From positions 1 to 33,373 of the forward strand of contig JAIMBH010000027.1 in the NCBI GenBank assembly GCA_023511485.1: 33,373 bases of DNA, read 5' to 3'. The notes below the pieces were generated by a model. It was not told where the DNA came from. It did no database searches and saw only the letters and a list, made by a program, of their open reading frames with translations. Source of the stretch: Bacillota bacterium. Lineage in GTDB: Bacteria; Actinomycetota; Aquicultoria; Aquicultorales; Aquicultoraceae. The translations under genes were made by a program, and so were the position numbers. Shown piece by piece: positions 24,919 to 32,655 of this stretch; within the stretch, counting starts at the first letter, position 1, and the number at the start of each line of letters is the position of its first letter.

Positions 24919-26473
24919 TATTTTAATTATCGGAACCGGCGCGGCGGGCTCGGTGCTTGCTGGACAACTTGCCGAGGCCGGGCTATCCGTCATCTGCCTT
25001 GACGCCGGTCCCTATTGGGACCCTAAAAAAGATTGGGTCTCCGATGAGTGGGAGATGCGAAAGCTCTTTTGGGACTGGCCGCGAGTCAACGCATCGGCTG
25101 GCGAGAACCGAATCGGCATCGGTACGTCAACTTCGGGCAAGGCAGTAGGCGGCGGCACCATCCACTATACTATGATGGCGCTTCGCCTGCATCCATCTGA
25201 TTTTAAGACAAAAAGTTTGGACGGCGTCGGAGTGGATTGGCCTATAACTTACGACGACCTCGCCCCCTATTATGACTTTATCGAGCGTGAACTGCCTGTA
25301 GCCGGACCTGAGGATTGGCCTTGGGAAGGCAAAGGAAATTACCCCCAGCCCGAGCACCAAACCGACTGCCAGGCAGATAAATTTATTGAAGGCTGTGAAA
25401 AGCTTGGCATCAGGTCAGCAGTATGCCCGCTGGCGATGGTGACCGCATACTATAAAGACCCATGGGGTTTTAAGAGAGAGCCCTGCACTAACCGAGGTTT
25501 TTGCCACGAGGGATGCAAACCAAATGCCAAGTCGCACGCGCTGCTTAACTTTATCCCAAAGGCTAAGAAATACAATGCCGAGATAGTCCCCAACGCCTAC
25601 GTGACTAAAATCCTTACCGACAAAAACGGCAAAGTAAGCGGCGCTGAGTTTGTTAGAAATGGTGCCACTCAGTGCATCAATGCGAAAATAGTAATCCTCT
25701 CTGCCTTTGCAATAGAGACGCCGAGGCTTCTTTTTGTGTCAAAAAACATCGACTTTCCGGACGGGCTTGCCAACTCATCAGGTGTAGTCGGCAGGTATTT
25801 GATGGTTCACTCTGACCATCTCGTCTACGCAAAGTTTCCCAAGCCAGTTCGCATGTACCGCAACCCGCCAACAACTGTTATCACTCAAGACTTTTATGAA
25901 ACCGACCCAAAGAACAGTTACAAGCGAGGTTTTTCCATCGGCCCTTACTCAGGCCGGCCAATTGATTTCGTTAATCTTGCAGTCAACTCAAGACGCGACC
26001 TCTGGGGCAAAAGACTGCTTGACTTCATGAAAGACTATAACTATTACATGAGAAACGGAATTATCGGCGAAGTCTTACCCAACAAAGAAAACCGAATCGA
26101 GCTATCCGATGAGATTGGCGAGTTCGGTATGCCTATCCCGATTATCTATTTTAAATACGGCGATAACGATAGAAAGCTGATCGAGCGTGGCCTTAAAATA
26201 TCTAAGGATATTATGAAGGCTGCCGGTGCGATCGAAACCTTCCCTGCCCCGGCATCAGCTCACCTTATGGGAACCTGCCGCATGGGAGGCGATCCAAAGA
26301 CATCCGTTGTCAATTCATACGGGCAGTCGCATGACATCCCAAATTTGTTTATTGCCGGCACACCAATCTTTGTGACCTCAGGCGCAGCCAACCCGACCCT
26401 GACAGCCCAGGCACTGGCAGTAAGAGCGGCAGAATATATCGTTAAGCAGATGAAGGAGGGCGATGGTCTTTGA
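24902..26473 (+). CDS. GMC-family FAD oxidoreductase (large subunit)
   Basis: 523 residues. FAD-binding ILIIGTGAAGSVLAGQLAEA at 6-25, GKAVGGGTIHYTMM near 78-92, C-terminal catalytic HLMGTCRMGG near 458 and the FAD-contact end SGAANPTLTAQALAVR. The segment PCTNRGFCHEGCKPNAK near 198-214 carries three cysteines like those of the alpha subunit of gluconate 2-dehydrogenase and FAD-glucose dehydrogenase, where they hold an Fe-S cluster. Start 24902 has GGAGAG 6 nt upstream. It likely oxidises a sugar or polyol with the upstream subunit, but no cytochrome partner is nearby. Substrate unknown. Confidence 0.9.
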   Translation: MDGKFDILIIGTGAAGSVLAGQLAEAGLSVICLDAGPYWDPKKDWVSDEWEMRKLFWDWPRVNASAGENRIGIGTSTSGKAVGGGTIHYTMMALRLHPSDFKTKSLDGVGVDWPITYDDLAPYYDFIERELPVAGPEDWPWEGKGNYPQPEHQTDCQADKFIEGCEKLGIRSAVCPLAMVTAYYKDPWGFKREPCTNRGFCHEGCKPNAKSHALLNFIPKAKKYNAEIVPNAYVTKILTDKNGKVSGAEFVRNGATQCINAKIVILSAFAIETPRLLFVSKNIDFPDGLANSSGVVGRYLMVHSDHLVYAKFPKPVRMYRNPPTTVITQDFYETDPKNSYKRGFSIGPYSGRPIDFVNLAVNSRRDLWGKRLLDFMKDYNYYMRNGIIGEVLPNKENRIELSDEIGEFGMPIPIIYFKYGDNDRKLIERGLKISKDIMKAAGAIETFPAPASAHLMGTCRMGGDPKTSVVNSYGQSHDIPNLFIAGTPIFVTSGAANPTLTAQALAVRAAEYIVKQMKEGDGL

Positions 26474-26476
26474 ACA

Positions 26477-27442
26477 TTATTTCGGGCCCTGGGAGAAGTT
26501 TTGTCCTTCCTTCATCTGCCTGACCAGCTCATCTTTTGCTGAGTTGTCCGGAAACACATAACTGACCCCTTTTAGCATTCCCGTTTTGCCGGGCACTGTT
26601 GCCATTTGCAAGTCTAGCTGAGGGTCGGTAAAGTTTTTGCCCAGTGCAATTATTTTAGCTATATCCATATTAGTCCTGGTATACGACGCGCCGATTGAAG
26701 CGAGTCTCGGGATATCCGTATATGAGTTTAACGTCTGCTTCATGACCTCACGTATGAACTGCTGTTGATGCTTTATGCGGGTAAAGTCACCATCCGGATA
26801 ACTGCGCACACGAAGAAGCCCCAGGATCTCTTTGCCATCTCTTTTAAGATTGCCAAACCTCACCTTTGACCCGCTTAACTTATCTACCCACACATTAGAG
26901 CCAGAAGATACCGTTTGATTTTTGCCATTGATCCAGCTTGAGTCGACGTTAAAATAAATTCCTCCCACGGCATCGACCATCTCGCTAAAACCCTGAAAAT
27001 CGACTTGGAAATAGTAATTTATCGGTAAACCGGTAAAGTCTTCAACTGTTTTTATAAGCAGCGGAGCCCCACCAAAAGCAAATGAATGGTTAATTTTATC
27101 AAGACCATGCCCCTCGATCGCAACCCGGGAATCCCTGGGAATAGACAGCAGGTGCATCCTTTTGCTTTCGGTATCGACCCTAAGAACCATAATAGTGTCG
27201 GCACGGGAAACTGACCAATCAGGCCGCCTATCTGTACCGACCAAAAGGACATAAAAAGGAGCGTTATCTGTCGGCTTTTTTATTACCTTACCTACCGCTT
27301 TTACCTCTTTTGGGGGCAGCTTCATCTTTTTCTCGAGATTTGCCATAAACATATAAGAAGCAACTGCAACGGCAACAGCCGCAATAACCAGTACGAGAGC
27401 CGCTATCCTAAAAATCTTCAACAGCAATTGTTTTTTATCCAC
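26477..27442 (-). CDS. LytR-CpsA-Psr (LCP) cell-envelope transferase
   Basis: 321 residues from GTG 27442 (GGAGG about 10 nt upstream); a GTG at 27463 is an alternative. One N-terminal membrane helix (IAALVLVIAAVAVAVASYMF) then the LCP domain: LVGTDRRPDWSVSRADTIMV with the conserved D/R positions, LSIPRDSRVAI, DKINHSFAFGG and VDAVGG. LCP enzymes attach undecaprenyl-linked polymers to peptidoglycan, typical of Gram-positive-type envelopes. Its stop lies 4 bp from the GMC stop (convergent). Members outside Gram-positives exist, so this is only supportive of the host guess. Confidence 0.93.
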   Translation of the reverse strand: MDKKQLLLKIFRIAALVLVIAAVAVAVASYMFMANLEKKMKLPPKEVKAVGKVIKKPTDNAPFYVLLVGTDRRPDWSVSRADTIMVLRVDTESKRMHLLSIPRDSRVAIEGHGLDKINHSFAFGGAPLLIKTVEDFTGLPINYYFQVDFQGFSEMVDAVGGIYFNVDSSWINGKNQTVSSGSNVWVDKLSGSKVRFGNLKRDGKEILGLLRVRSYPDGDFTRIKHQQQFIREVMKQTLNSYTDIPRLASIGASYTRTNMDIAKIIALGKNFTDPQLDLQMATVPGKTGMLKGVSYVFPDNSAKDELVRQMKEGQNFSQGPK

Positions 27443-27463
27443 CAGCAGAAAACCTCCATACAC

Positions 27464-27681
27464 ATTATACCACTAGCAAAATTGCTTGTGACAATAGCGG
27501 CAAATGGATCGGCAAGCATTAACAGTAGCAGCAAATGGACAGCGGCATGCTCTTATATGTTTATGCTTATACCCCAAGCTAGCAGAATGCTTTCACATGT
27601 TTACGCTTTTTGCCTCATTAGGCATCATTTCACCTGCTCAAAGCACTGCCCGGTGCCTGTCACCTGATCTATATAACACCA
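27464..27681. other. Non-coding region left of the CRISPR array
   Basis: No gene supported. Contains a perfect TGCCT-CATT-AGGCA hairpin (27611-27624), a REP-like GGTGCCTGTCACC (27652-27664) and degenerate AAATGGA/ATGTTTATGC-type repeats. On the leader-distal side of the array, so it is trailer sequence rather than CRISPR leader. Confidence 0.45.
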
Positions 27682-27866
27682 CCCTTTTCAAGCACACTTT
27701 GAAAAGTGATTTTCTTACCCGCAAATGATTATTACAGAGCGTGGACAATTTCACGGTTTCAATCCCGTTTCCGGTATAAGTGATTTTCTTACTTCTTATA
27801 ATGAGCGGAGGGCACTCTAGTGGAGACGCGTTTCAATCCCGTTTCCGGTATAAGTGATTTTCTTAC
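27682..27866 (-). CRISPR. Remnant CRISPR array: two full repeats, one degenerate
   Basis: Identical 37-nt repeats lie at 27756-27792 and 27830-27866 (GTTTCAATCCC start, GATTTTCTTAC end on the plus strand). Spacers are 27719-27755 and 27793-27829, both 37 nt. A third unit at 27682-27718 keeps the right-hand 15 nt only, the pattern of a decayed leader-distal repeat. On the minus strand the repeat ends ATTGAAAC, the usual 5' crRNA tag of type I-B/III arrays, so transcription is probably leftward and the leader lay to the right, where sequence is replaced. No cas gene is present. Confidence 0.88.
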
Positions 27867-29205
27867 AGTCTTTCTCGACTGCTGTCTGCAGTTCCGAGCT
27901 TACCATCGCAAATCCGCCGTCACCGGTGAAACACACGACCGGCTTGTTCGGTTCAACCAACTTCGCCGCAATGGCTCCCGGCAAACCAAAGCCCATGGTC
28001 CCCAGTCCATTGGACACGAAATATGTCTTTGGAGAGTACGCACTCCACAACTGACCCAGGAGGACCTTGTGCGATCCCGTATCCGTGACAACCAGCGTAT
28101 CCTCCGGCAAAACCTCCCGTGCTGCGCGGACCACGCGAGATGGCAGGATTCCCGGCAGCTGTGCCACAAGGTCGGACTCTAACTCCACTCGAAAGCGTCG
28201 CACGTCTTCCTCACGCCATTTCGGGCCTGGAACGGGATGCTTCGCCAATCCTTCCAGCAAACCGCAAACATTAGACATGACCTCAACCTCTGCACCGTAA
28301 GCACAATCCATATCTGGTACCAAATCCACATGAATCACAGGCACGTCAATCGTCCACGCCCCGATGAGTTCCACAGGGTCAAAACATATCGCGACAATCA
28401 GGTCGCACTCATTGAGGAATTGCCGGATCCGCTTGGCACCCGCCATGTCTATGACACCGCACCAGTACGGGTGTCTCTCGTCCAATACCCCTTTCGCCTT
28501 GACGCTCGTCACCACTGGGATGCCCCAGGCCTCCACAAATGATCTCAACGCGTTGGACGCATGGTTCCGAATGGTACCCGGTCCCACCAATGCCACGGGA
28601 CGCCGGCTCTCGTTCAAGCGGAGAATCAATTCATCCGGCTGTTCCACAGTCCCGTAGATTACCGTTTGTGCCAGCTTGTCATATCTTTCCGGTAACGGAT
28701 TGACCGGTTTTTTCGGTTGATCGCTGGGAAGATCCAGGTGAACCGGTCCCGGTCTTTCTGCCTTCGCAATTCTGACGGCCTTCCGGATATCAAATGCACC
28801 ACTCTCTGCCGTCAAGGTCGTACTCCATTTCGTGACATGTTCAAATAAGCTGACCTGAGGCAACCTCTGATGCACACTCCGGCTCTCCCGCAAGGAAGGG
28901 CGACCCGTAATCGCAATCATCGGCGACCTGTCGAGATAGGCATGCGATACCCCGTTCACGAGGTTCGTGGCCCCGGGTCCCAGGGTGGCGAGTACGACAC
29001 CAGGAGCATCGCTCAGGTCACCCGTCATGGCCGCCATGTACGCCGCCGACCACTCTGCTCTCGTCAGAACAAAATCTACCCCTTGCTTGTGTGCTTCTTC
29101 CATGACATCCAATGTGGCTCCACCCGGATAGCCAAAAATCCGTTTCACACCTGTGTTTTTCAAAACCGTCACCATATGCTCGGCCAGTGTTGTCAATGAC
29201 TCCAT
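27817..29205 (-). CDS. ThDP-dependent enzyme, acetolactate-synthase-like, C-terminus lost at CRISPR junction
   Basis: The authentic part ends at about 27867, residue 446: N-terminal ThDP (Pyr) domain with FGYPGGATLDVM near 24-35 and catalytic Glu51 (LTRAEWSAAYMAA), central domain, and the start of the PP domain with GDGGF (428-432) then ELQTAVEKD. The remaining 16 residues come from the CRISPR repeat read backwards. About 100 residues, including the metal-binding Asn of the GDG-N motif, are missing, so the product is inactive. Start 29205 (ATG) or TTG 29196 with AGGAG. Likely a 2-oxo acid decarboxylase or carboligase in the GalB/LigK operon. Whether the break is real or an assembly join is unknown. 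Confidence 0.8.
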   Translation of the reverse strand: MESLTTLAEHMVTVLKNTGVKRIFGYPGGATLDVMEEAHKQGVDFVLTRAEWSAAYMAAMTGDLSDAPGVVLATLGPGATNLVNGVSHAYLDRSPMIAITGRPSLRESRSVHQRLPQVSLFEHVTKWSTTLTAESGAFDIRKAVRIAKAERPGPVHLDLPSDQPKKPVNPLPERYDKLAQTVIYGTVEQPDELILRLNESRRPVALVGPGTIRNHASNALRSFVEAWGIPVVTSVKAKGVLDERHPYWCGVIDMAGAKRIRQFLNECDLIVAICFDPVELIGAWTIDVPVIHVDLVPDMDCAYGAEVEVMSNVCGLLEGLAKHPVPGPKWREEDVRRFRVELESDLVAQLPGILPSRVVRAAREVLPEDTLVVTDTGSHKVLLGQLWSAYSPKTYFVSNGLGTMGFGLPGAIAAKLVEPNKPVVCFTGDGGFAMVSSELQTAVEKDCKKITYTGNGIETRLH

Positions 29206-29332
29206 CTCCTCTGCAAGTTGTAACTTACCTTCGCACCTTTCTAAGCGCTATCCAAAATTTCGTGGACGAGGCGCTGCAATCACAAATGGAAGAAAGGTCA
29301 CTGCATTGCGATTAGACGTCGCCACATTGCGG

Positions 29333-30220
29333 TTAATCGAGTTGGACGTCTCCTTCTGCCAAACGAAACGCTCTCAGCACGTCCCTGTACGACGGAAGCT
29401 CGTCTGGCATGGAAGCCGCTTGCTCTCTCATCTGCGCACCCCACTCCAATCGTTGTGCCACGCCACGAGTGACCCAAGCTTCCGCGCCGAGCTCCTCAAC
29501 GGTCCGAATCGCTTCTTGAGCTTCATGTGCACGGCGCCGGCCGTGAACCCAGTGCCTTCTCAACAGATAATCGCCCATGCCGGAAAGACTCATGCTGCCA
29601 AACGACGCGTCCAGGGATGCTAATACTTGTTCCGCTACCCCTGCCCTGTCTGCGGCGACCAGTGCCTCCAGAAACAGAGCCTCAAGCCCTTTGACGATCA
29701 CGCTGCGGCACATCTTCAGCACTGCCGAGGCACCAACCGGGCCCTGGATCACCTGAATGTTCATGTGATAAGGGGACAATCGTTCATGCAGACGGGCTGC
29801 ACCCGGGCCATCCGCAACCATGGGAACCTTATGCCGGAGCGGAGGAACCGCGGACATTACCGCCACACTGGCATACTCCACCTCAGGCGCCACATTTTCC
29901 AGCATCTCGTAAATCTCACGCTTGGTTCGCGGTGAACAAGAATTGAGATCCGCGTAGACCGTCCCTGGCCGCAGGTACGGAGCGATGTCTTGCGCCACGT
30001 TGAGCGCCACAGATGCCGTTACCATGGACAATATGACGTCTGCCTGACGTGCAAGTTCTTCCTTGCTCGTCACCAAATGGGCATGAATCGCCTCCGCGCG
30101 TGACTGTACGATGGGTGTGTCGGCGACGTCATATGCGACGATGTCCGCCACGCCCTCCTGCTTAAGCCCCGCCGCGATCGCAGACGCCGCTTCTCCAAAG
30201 CCAATGAATCCGATGCGCAC
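29333..30220 (-). CDS. NAD(P)-dependent dehydrogenase with DUF1932 domain
   Basis: 295 residues. Rossmann start MRIGFIGFGEAASAIAAGL; beta-hydroxyacid dehydrogenase-type core (VILSMVTASVAL, YADLNSCSPRTKREI); C-terminal helical DUF1932 domain with the catalytic-type Lys in ASAVLKMCRSVIVKGLEAL near 181-200. These enzymes relate to 3-hydroxyisobutyrate and 6-phosphogluconate dehydrogenases. ATG 30220 starts 3 bp after the aldolase stop. In an operon with a GalB-like hydratase and LigK-like aldolase it probably oxidises or reduces a hydroxy/oxo acid intermediate. Substrate unknown. Confidence 0.85.
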   Translation of the reverse strand: MRIGFIGFGEAASAIAAGLKQEGVADIVAYDVADTPIVQSRAEAIHAHLVTSKEELARQADVILSMVTASVALNVAQDIAPYLRPGTVYADLNSCSPRTKREIYEMLENVAPEVEYASVAVMSAVPPLRHKVPMVADGPGAARLHERLSPYHMNIQVIQGPVGASAVLKMCRSVIVKGLEALFLEALVAADRAGVAEQVLASLDASFGSMSLSGMGDYLLRRHWVHGRRRAHEAQEAIRTVEELGAEAWVTRGVAQRLEWGAQMREQAASMPDELPSYRDVLRAFRLAEGDVQLD

Positions 30221-30223
30221 CCC

Positions 30224-30922
30224 TCATTCCTCCCATTCGCCGTAACGGACATATTGCACACCGAGTGCCTTCAACTTTTCGCGGAGACCATAGATGTCTA
30301 ATCCCAGCTCTCCCGCTGCCAGCCGTGCCCGTGTCTCCTCTTCTCGCGTCGCGCGCGCCTCCGCCTGAGCCAACACCTTTGGAATCGCCCGCCGGGGTAC
30401 ACACACGACGCCATCGCCATCAGCGACAATCACGTCTCCCGGTCGTACCAGTGTCCCGCCGCACACCACCGGTACGTTTACAGAACCAACTGTCTCTTTC
30501 ACCGTCCCACTCGCCGAAACAGAGCGCGACCAGACAGGGAACTGCATCGCGGTGAGCGTATCCACGTCCCGCACCCCAGCATCCATCACCAGTCCAACCA
30601 CTCCATGAGCCCGGGCGGAAGTAGCCAACAGCTCTCCGAACATGCCGTCCATTGATGGGGCAGCGGTCGCCACGACCAGCACATCGCCAGGCTGACAAAC
30701 CTCAATGGCGGCATGGACCATCAGGTTGTCGCCGGGATGACACAGCACCGTCACCGCCGTGCCTGCTGCACGTGCAGTCGGGTAGATGGGGCGGAGATAA
30801 GGTTGCATGAGACCGGATCGACCCATCGCTTCATGCAAAGTGGCAACCCCGTAGGTACCCAGCCGCTCTACATCCGACATTTCGGGCCGCGGTACATCGG
30901 TTACAATCACGCGCCGCGTCAT
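30224..30922 (-). CDS. RraA-fold aldolase, LigK/GalC-like
   Basis: 232 residues, RraA-like class II aldolase. GELLATSARAHGVVGLVMDAGVRD near 95-118 includes the substrate/metal G-x-R-D loop, and GDVIVADGDGVVCVP near 163-177. The tail GELGLDIYGLREKL is typical of 4-carboxy-4-hydroxy-2-oxoadipate (CHA) aldolases, which split CHA to pyruvate and oxaloacetate and can also decarboxylate oxaloacetate. Its ATG overlaps the PIG-L stop (ATGA), giving strict coupling to the hydratase that makes CHA. This supports the assignment over a ribonuclease-regulator RraA. Confidence 0.87.
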   Translation of the reverse strand: MTRRVIVTDVPRPEMSDVERLGTYGVATLHEAMGRSGLMQPYLRPIYPTARAAGTAVTVLCHPGDNLMVHAAIEVCQPGDVLVVATAAPSMDGMFGELLATSARAHGVVGLVMDAGVRDVDTLTAMQFPVWSRSVSASGTVKETVGSVNVPVVCGGTLVRPGDVIVADGDGVVCVPRRAIPKVLAQAEARATREEETRARLAAGELGLDIYGLREKLKALGVQYVRYGEWEE

Positions 30923-31635
30923 ACGAACTCACCCCCGACCGTTGGATACACGCGCTGGTACGCCTCGGCATACACGATTGCCTGGCCGGAGTTACGTCCG
31001 GCCTGCACGCCGCGGCGCTTCGCAACATCGGTGTAGTAGGCCCACAGGTGCTCTTGGGCGGCCATGCACTCCATTGCCTGACGCTTTTTCTCAAACACTG
31101 ACGTGATGTCGAGCAACAGGTCGATCCGGAATCCGCACTGTTCCGGTTGATGCGGCTCATACAGAAAGACCTGCGGAGCCCCAATCACGGGATACTGCGA
31201 CGGATATCCGTGCGCCTGCGCGAGAATGCGGGTCTCCAGCACCAGCTGCGTTGTCCGCGGATGGTCCGCGTTGTACGGGTCCTGCAGGGAATGCGTCAAG
31301 ATCACGTCCGGCCGATGAATCCGGAACTCCTGCACCAGGGCATCCCTCAATTCGCGGGTGACCTCGAGCGGATAGTCCCCCGCATCCAGAAACCGCACCT
31401 CTGCTCCAAGAATGGCAGCAGCTTGTTCTGATTCTGAGCGACGGATCGCCTTGATCTCTTCGAGTGTCTTCCCATCCTTCCACAGCCGCGCTGACTCCCC
31501 TCGCTCGCCGAAGGACAAGCACAACACGCGGACATTCCAGCCACGTTCCGCGTACAGCGCGATGGCTCCGCCCGCCCGCCACACGAAATCCGCCGCGTGC
31601 GCACTGACGACCATCAGCGTTCCAGGATGTTTCAT
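30919..31635 (-). CDS. PIG-L family hydratase, GalB-like (4-oxalomesaconate hydratase)
   Basis: 238 residues of the LmbE/PIG-L fold. The N-terminal VVSAHAADFVWRAGGAIAL and LSFGERGESARLW, and the later FLYEPHQPEQCGF and AAQEHLWAYYT closely match what I recall of Pseudomonas GalB, a Zn-dependent 4-oxalomesaconate hydratase, rather than sugar deacetylases. The usual AHPDD is AHAAD, as in GalB where it is AHSAD. H-x-x-H-type ligands: YNADHPRTT near 125. It would convert 4-oxalomesaconate to CHA, the substrate of the next gene. ATG 31635. Confidence 0.82.
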   Translation of the reverse strand: MKHPGTLMVVSAHAADFVWRAGGAIALYAERGWNVRVLCLSFGERGESARLWKDGKTLEEIKAIRRSESEQAAAILGAEVRFLDAGDYPLEVTRELRDALVQEFRIHRPDVILTHSLQDPYNADHPRTTQLVLETRILAQAHGYPSQYPVIGAPQVFLYEPHQPEQCGFRIDLLLDITSVFEKKRQAMECMAAQEHLWAYYTDVAKRRGVQAGRNSGQAIVYAEAYQRVYPTVGGEFV

Positions 31636-31663
31636 GTCATCGTCGCCCCCCTTGCTCGTTTAC

Positions 31664-32575
31664 TCACACCTCGACGAGTTGCGCCGGGTTGTCAACCATC
31701 ATCCGCCGCACGCCCTCCCGCGGGAATCCGGCCTCAATCAGCCGGGACGCAAAGTCGGCCAGCCCCTCAACTACAGGGGGATTGGTCTTCTGGCCGAGAT
31801 CGGACGAAAGCAGAGTCCTGTCCGGTCCGACCGCCCGAACGGCAGCAAACAGCGTTTCCCATGAGCATTTTCCCGTGTAGAAGGTGGTATAGCAGTGCTC
31901 TATGTAGGCACCCATTTCGGCAAGCCGTACCTGGTCGTCGACAGAGAGTCCTTCGGACGGGAATAAGGCGTGCGTCACCACCACTCGCCGGACACCCGCT
32001 TCGCGCGCGGCGGCGACGACGGCGTAAATCTCATGGCGGGCCAAGTGTCCCGTAGCGAGGACCATATCATACTCCGCGACAATCTCCAGGCAGGTACGGA
32101 CTTCGGACCGCAACTGTCCTGTCTCGTCCAGGGCGGACAGCGGCGGCGGCGCGAATCCTTTGCCACGGATTTCACTTTGAATCTTCGCCCAGAATGGTTG
32201 ATGCCGCTCACCGCGTTGCGCCTGTCGATCCGGACTTTCGTTTGCAGCATCCACAGTGGGCAGCCACACCACACGCGCACCTGCCCGCCCCGCGACGTCC
32301 ACCACAACCGGGTTGAAACCACCACAGGTGTGGTTCAGTGCCACGGCACCGATCACGTGGACACCGGGCACCGCTGCGGACACCACTTTGGCCCGTTCCA
32401 CTGTTGGAAAGTAGTGTGACTTGAGCACGAATCCCTTCCATCCTAAGGCCACAAATTCACGGGCGAGAGAAAGATCGTCCGTCCTGCGCGCAATCAGGTC
32501 GGGCTCGATGTGCAAGTGGGTGTCATAGGCTCCGGCCAGAAGACGGACAATGTCTTCATCTCGTACATGATTCAA
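31664..32575 (-). CDS. DUF6282-like amidohydrolase-fold protein
   Basis: 303 residues from TTG 32575 (GAGGTG 6 nt upstream); GTG 32584 or an upstream frame to 32641 are alternatives, but the latter would cover the putative operator. Metal-site motif YDTHLHIEPD near residue 18, lysine in KGFVLKSHYFPT (possible carbamylated Lys), histidines in ATGHLARHEI and VVTHALFP, and the C-terminal metal Asp in LLSSDLGQ. This pattern fits DUF6282, a TIM-barrel metal hydrolase. In this operon it may open a lactone or cyclic intermediate, as LigI does for 2-pyrone-4,6-dicarboxylate, but that is inference. Confidence 0.75.
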   Translation of the reverse strand: MNHVRDEDIVRLLAGAYDTHLHIEPDLIARRTDDLSLAREFVALGWKGFVLKSHYFPTVERAKVVSAAVPGVHVIGAVALNHTCGGFNPVVVDVAGRAGARVVWLPTVDAANESPDRQAQRGERHQPFWAKIQSEIRGKGFAPPPLSALDETGQLRSEVRTCLEIVAEYDMVLATGHLARHEIYAVVAAAREAGVRRVVVTHALFPSEGLSVDDQVRLAEMGAYIEHCYTTFYTGKCSWETLFAAVRAVGPDRTLLSSDLGQKTNPPVVEGLADFASRLIEAGFPREGVRRMMVDNPAQLVEV

Positions 32576-32608
32576 CGTGTTCACCTCAGTTCTTCCATGT
32601 TCGATGAA

Positions 32609-32641
32609 TTGGTCAACTTTTTTGTCAACAATTTGGTCCAA
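32609..32641. promoter_or_regulatory. Putative operator/promoter of the catabolic operon
   Basis: Between the GntR stop and the hydrolase start: the palindrome TTGGTCCAA (32633-32641) and two direct copies of GTCAAC (32612-32617 and 32624-32629, separated by a T-run), giving TTGACA/TTGACC -35-like hexamers on the minus strand. No strong -10 is visible. GntR-FCD proteins bind short palindromes such as TGGTNNNACCA; the match is only partial. Confidence 0.35.
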
Positions 32642-32655
32642 AATATGCGATGTGT

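Noticed and set aside
27464-27681. CRISPR leader left of the array
   Set aside because: The ATTGAAAC tag and the decayed repeat place the leader on the right side. The left side is the trailer.
27820-28182. Plus-strand frame starting in the last CRISPR spacer region and crossing the junction
   Set aside because: It is antisense to the ThDP enzyme and begins inside spacer and repeat sequence, so it is a chance frame.
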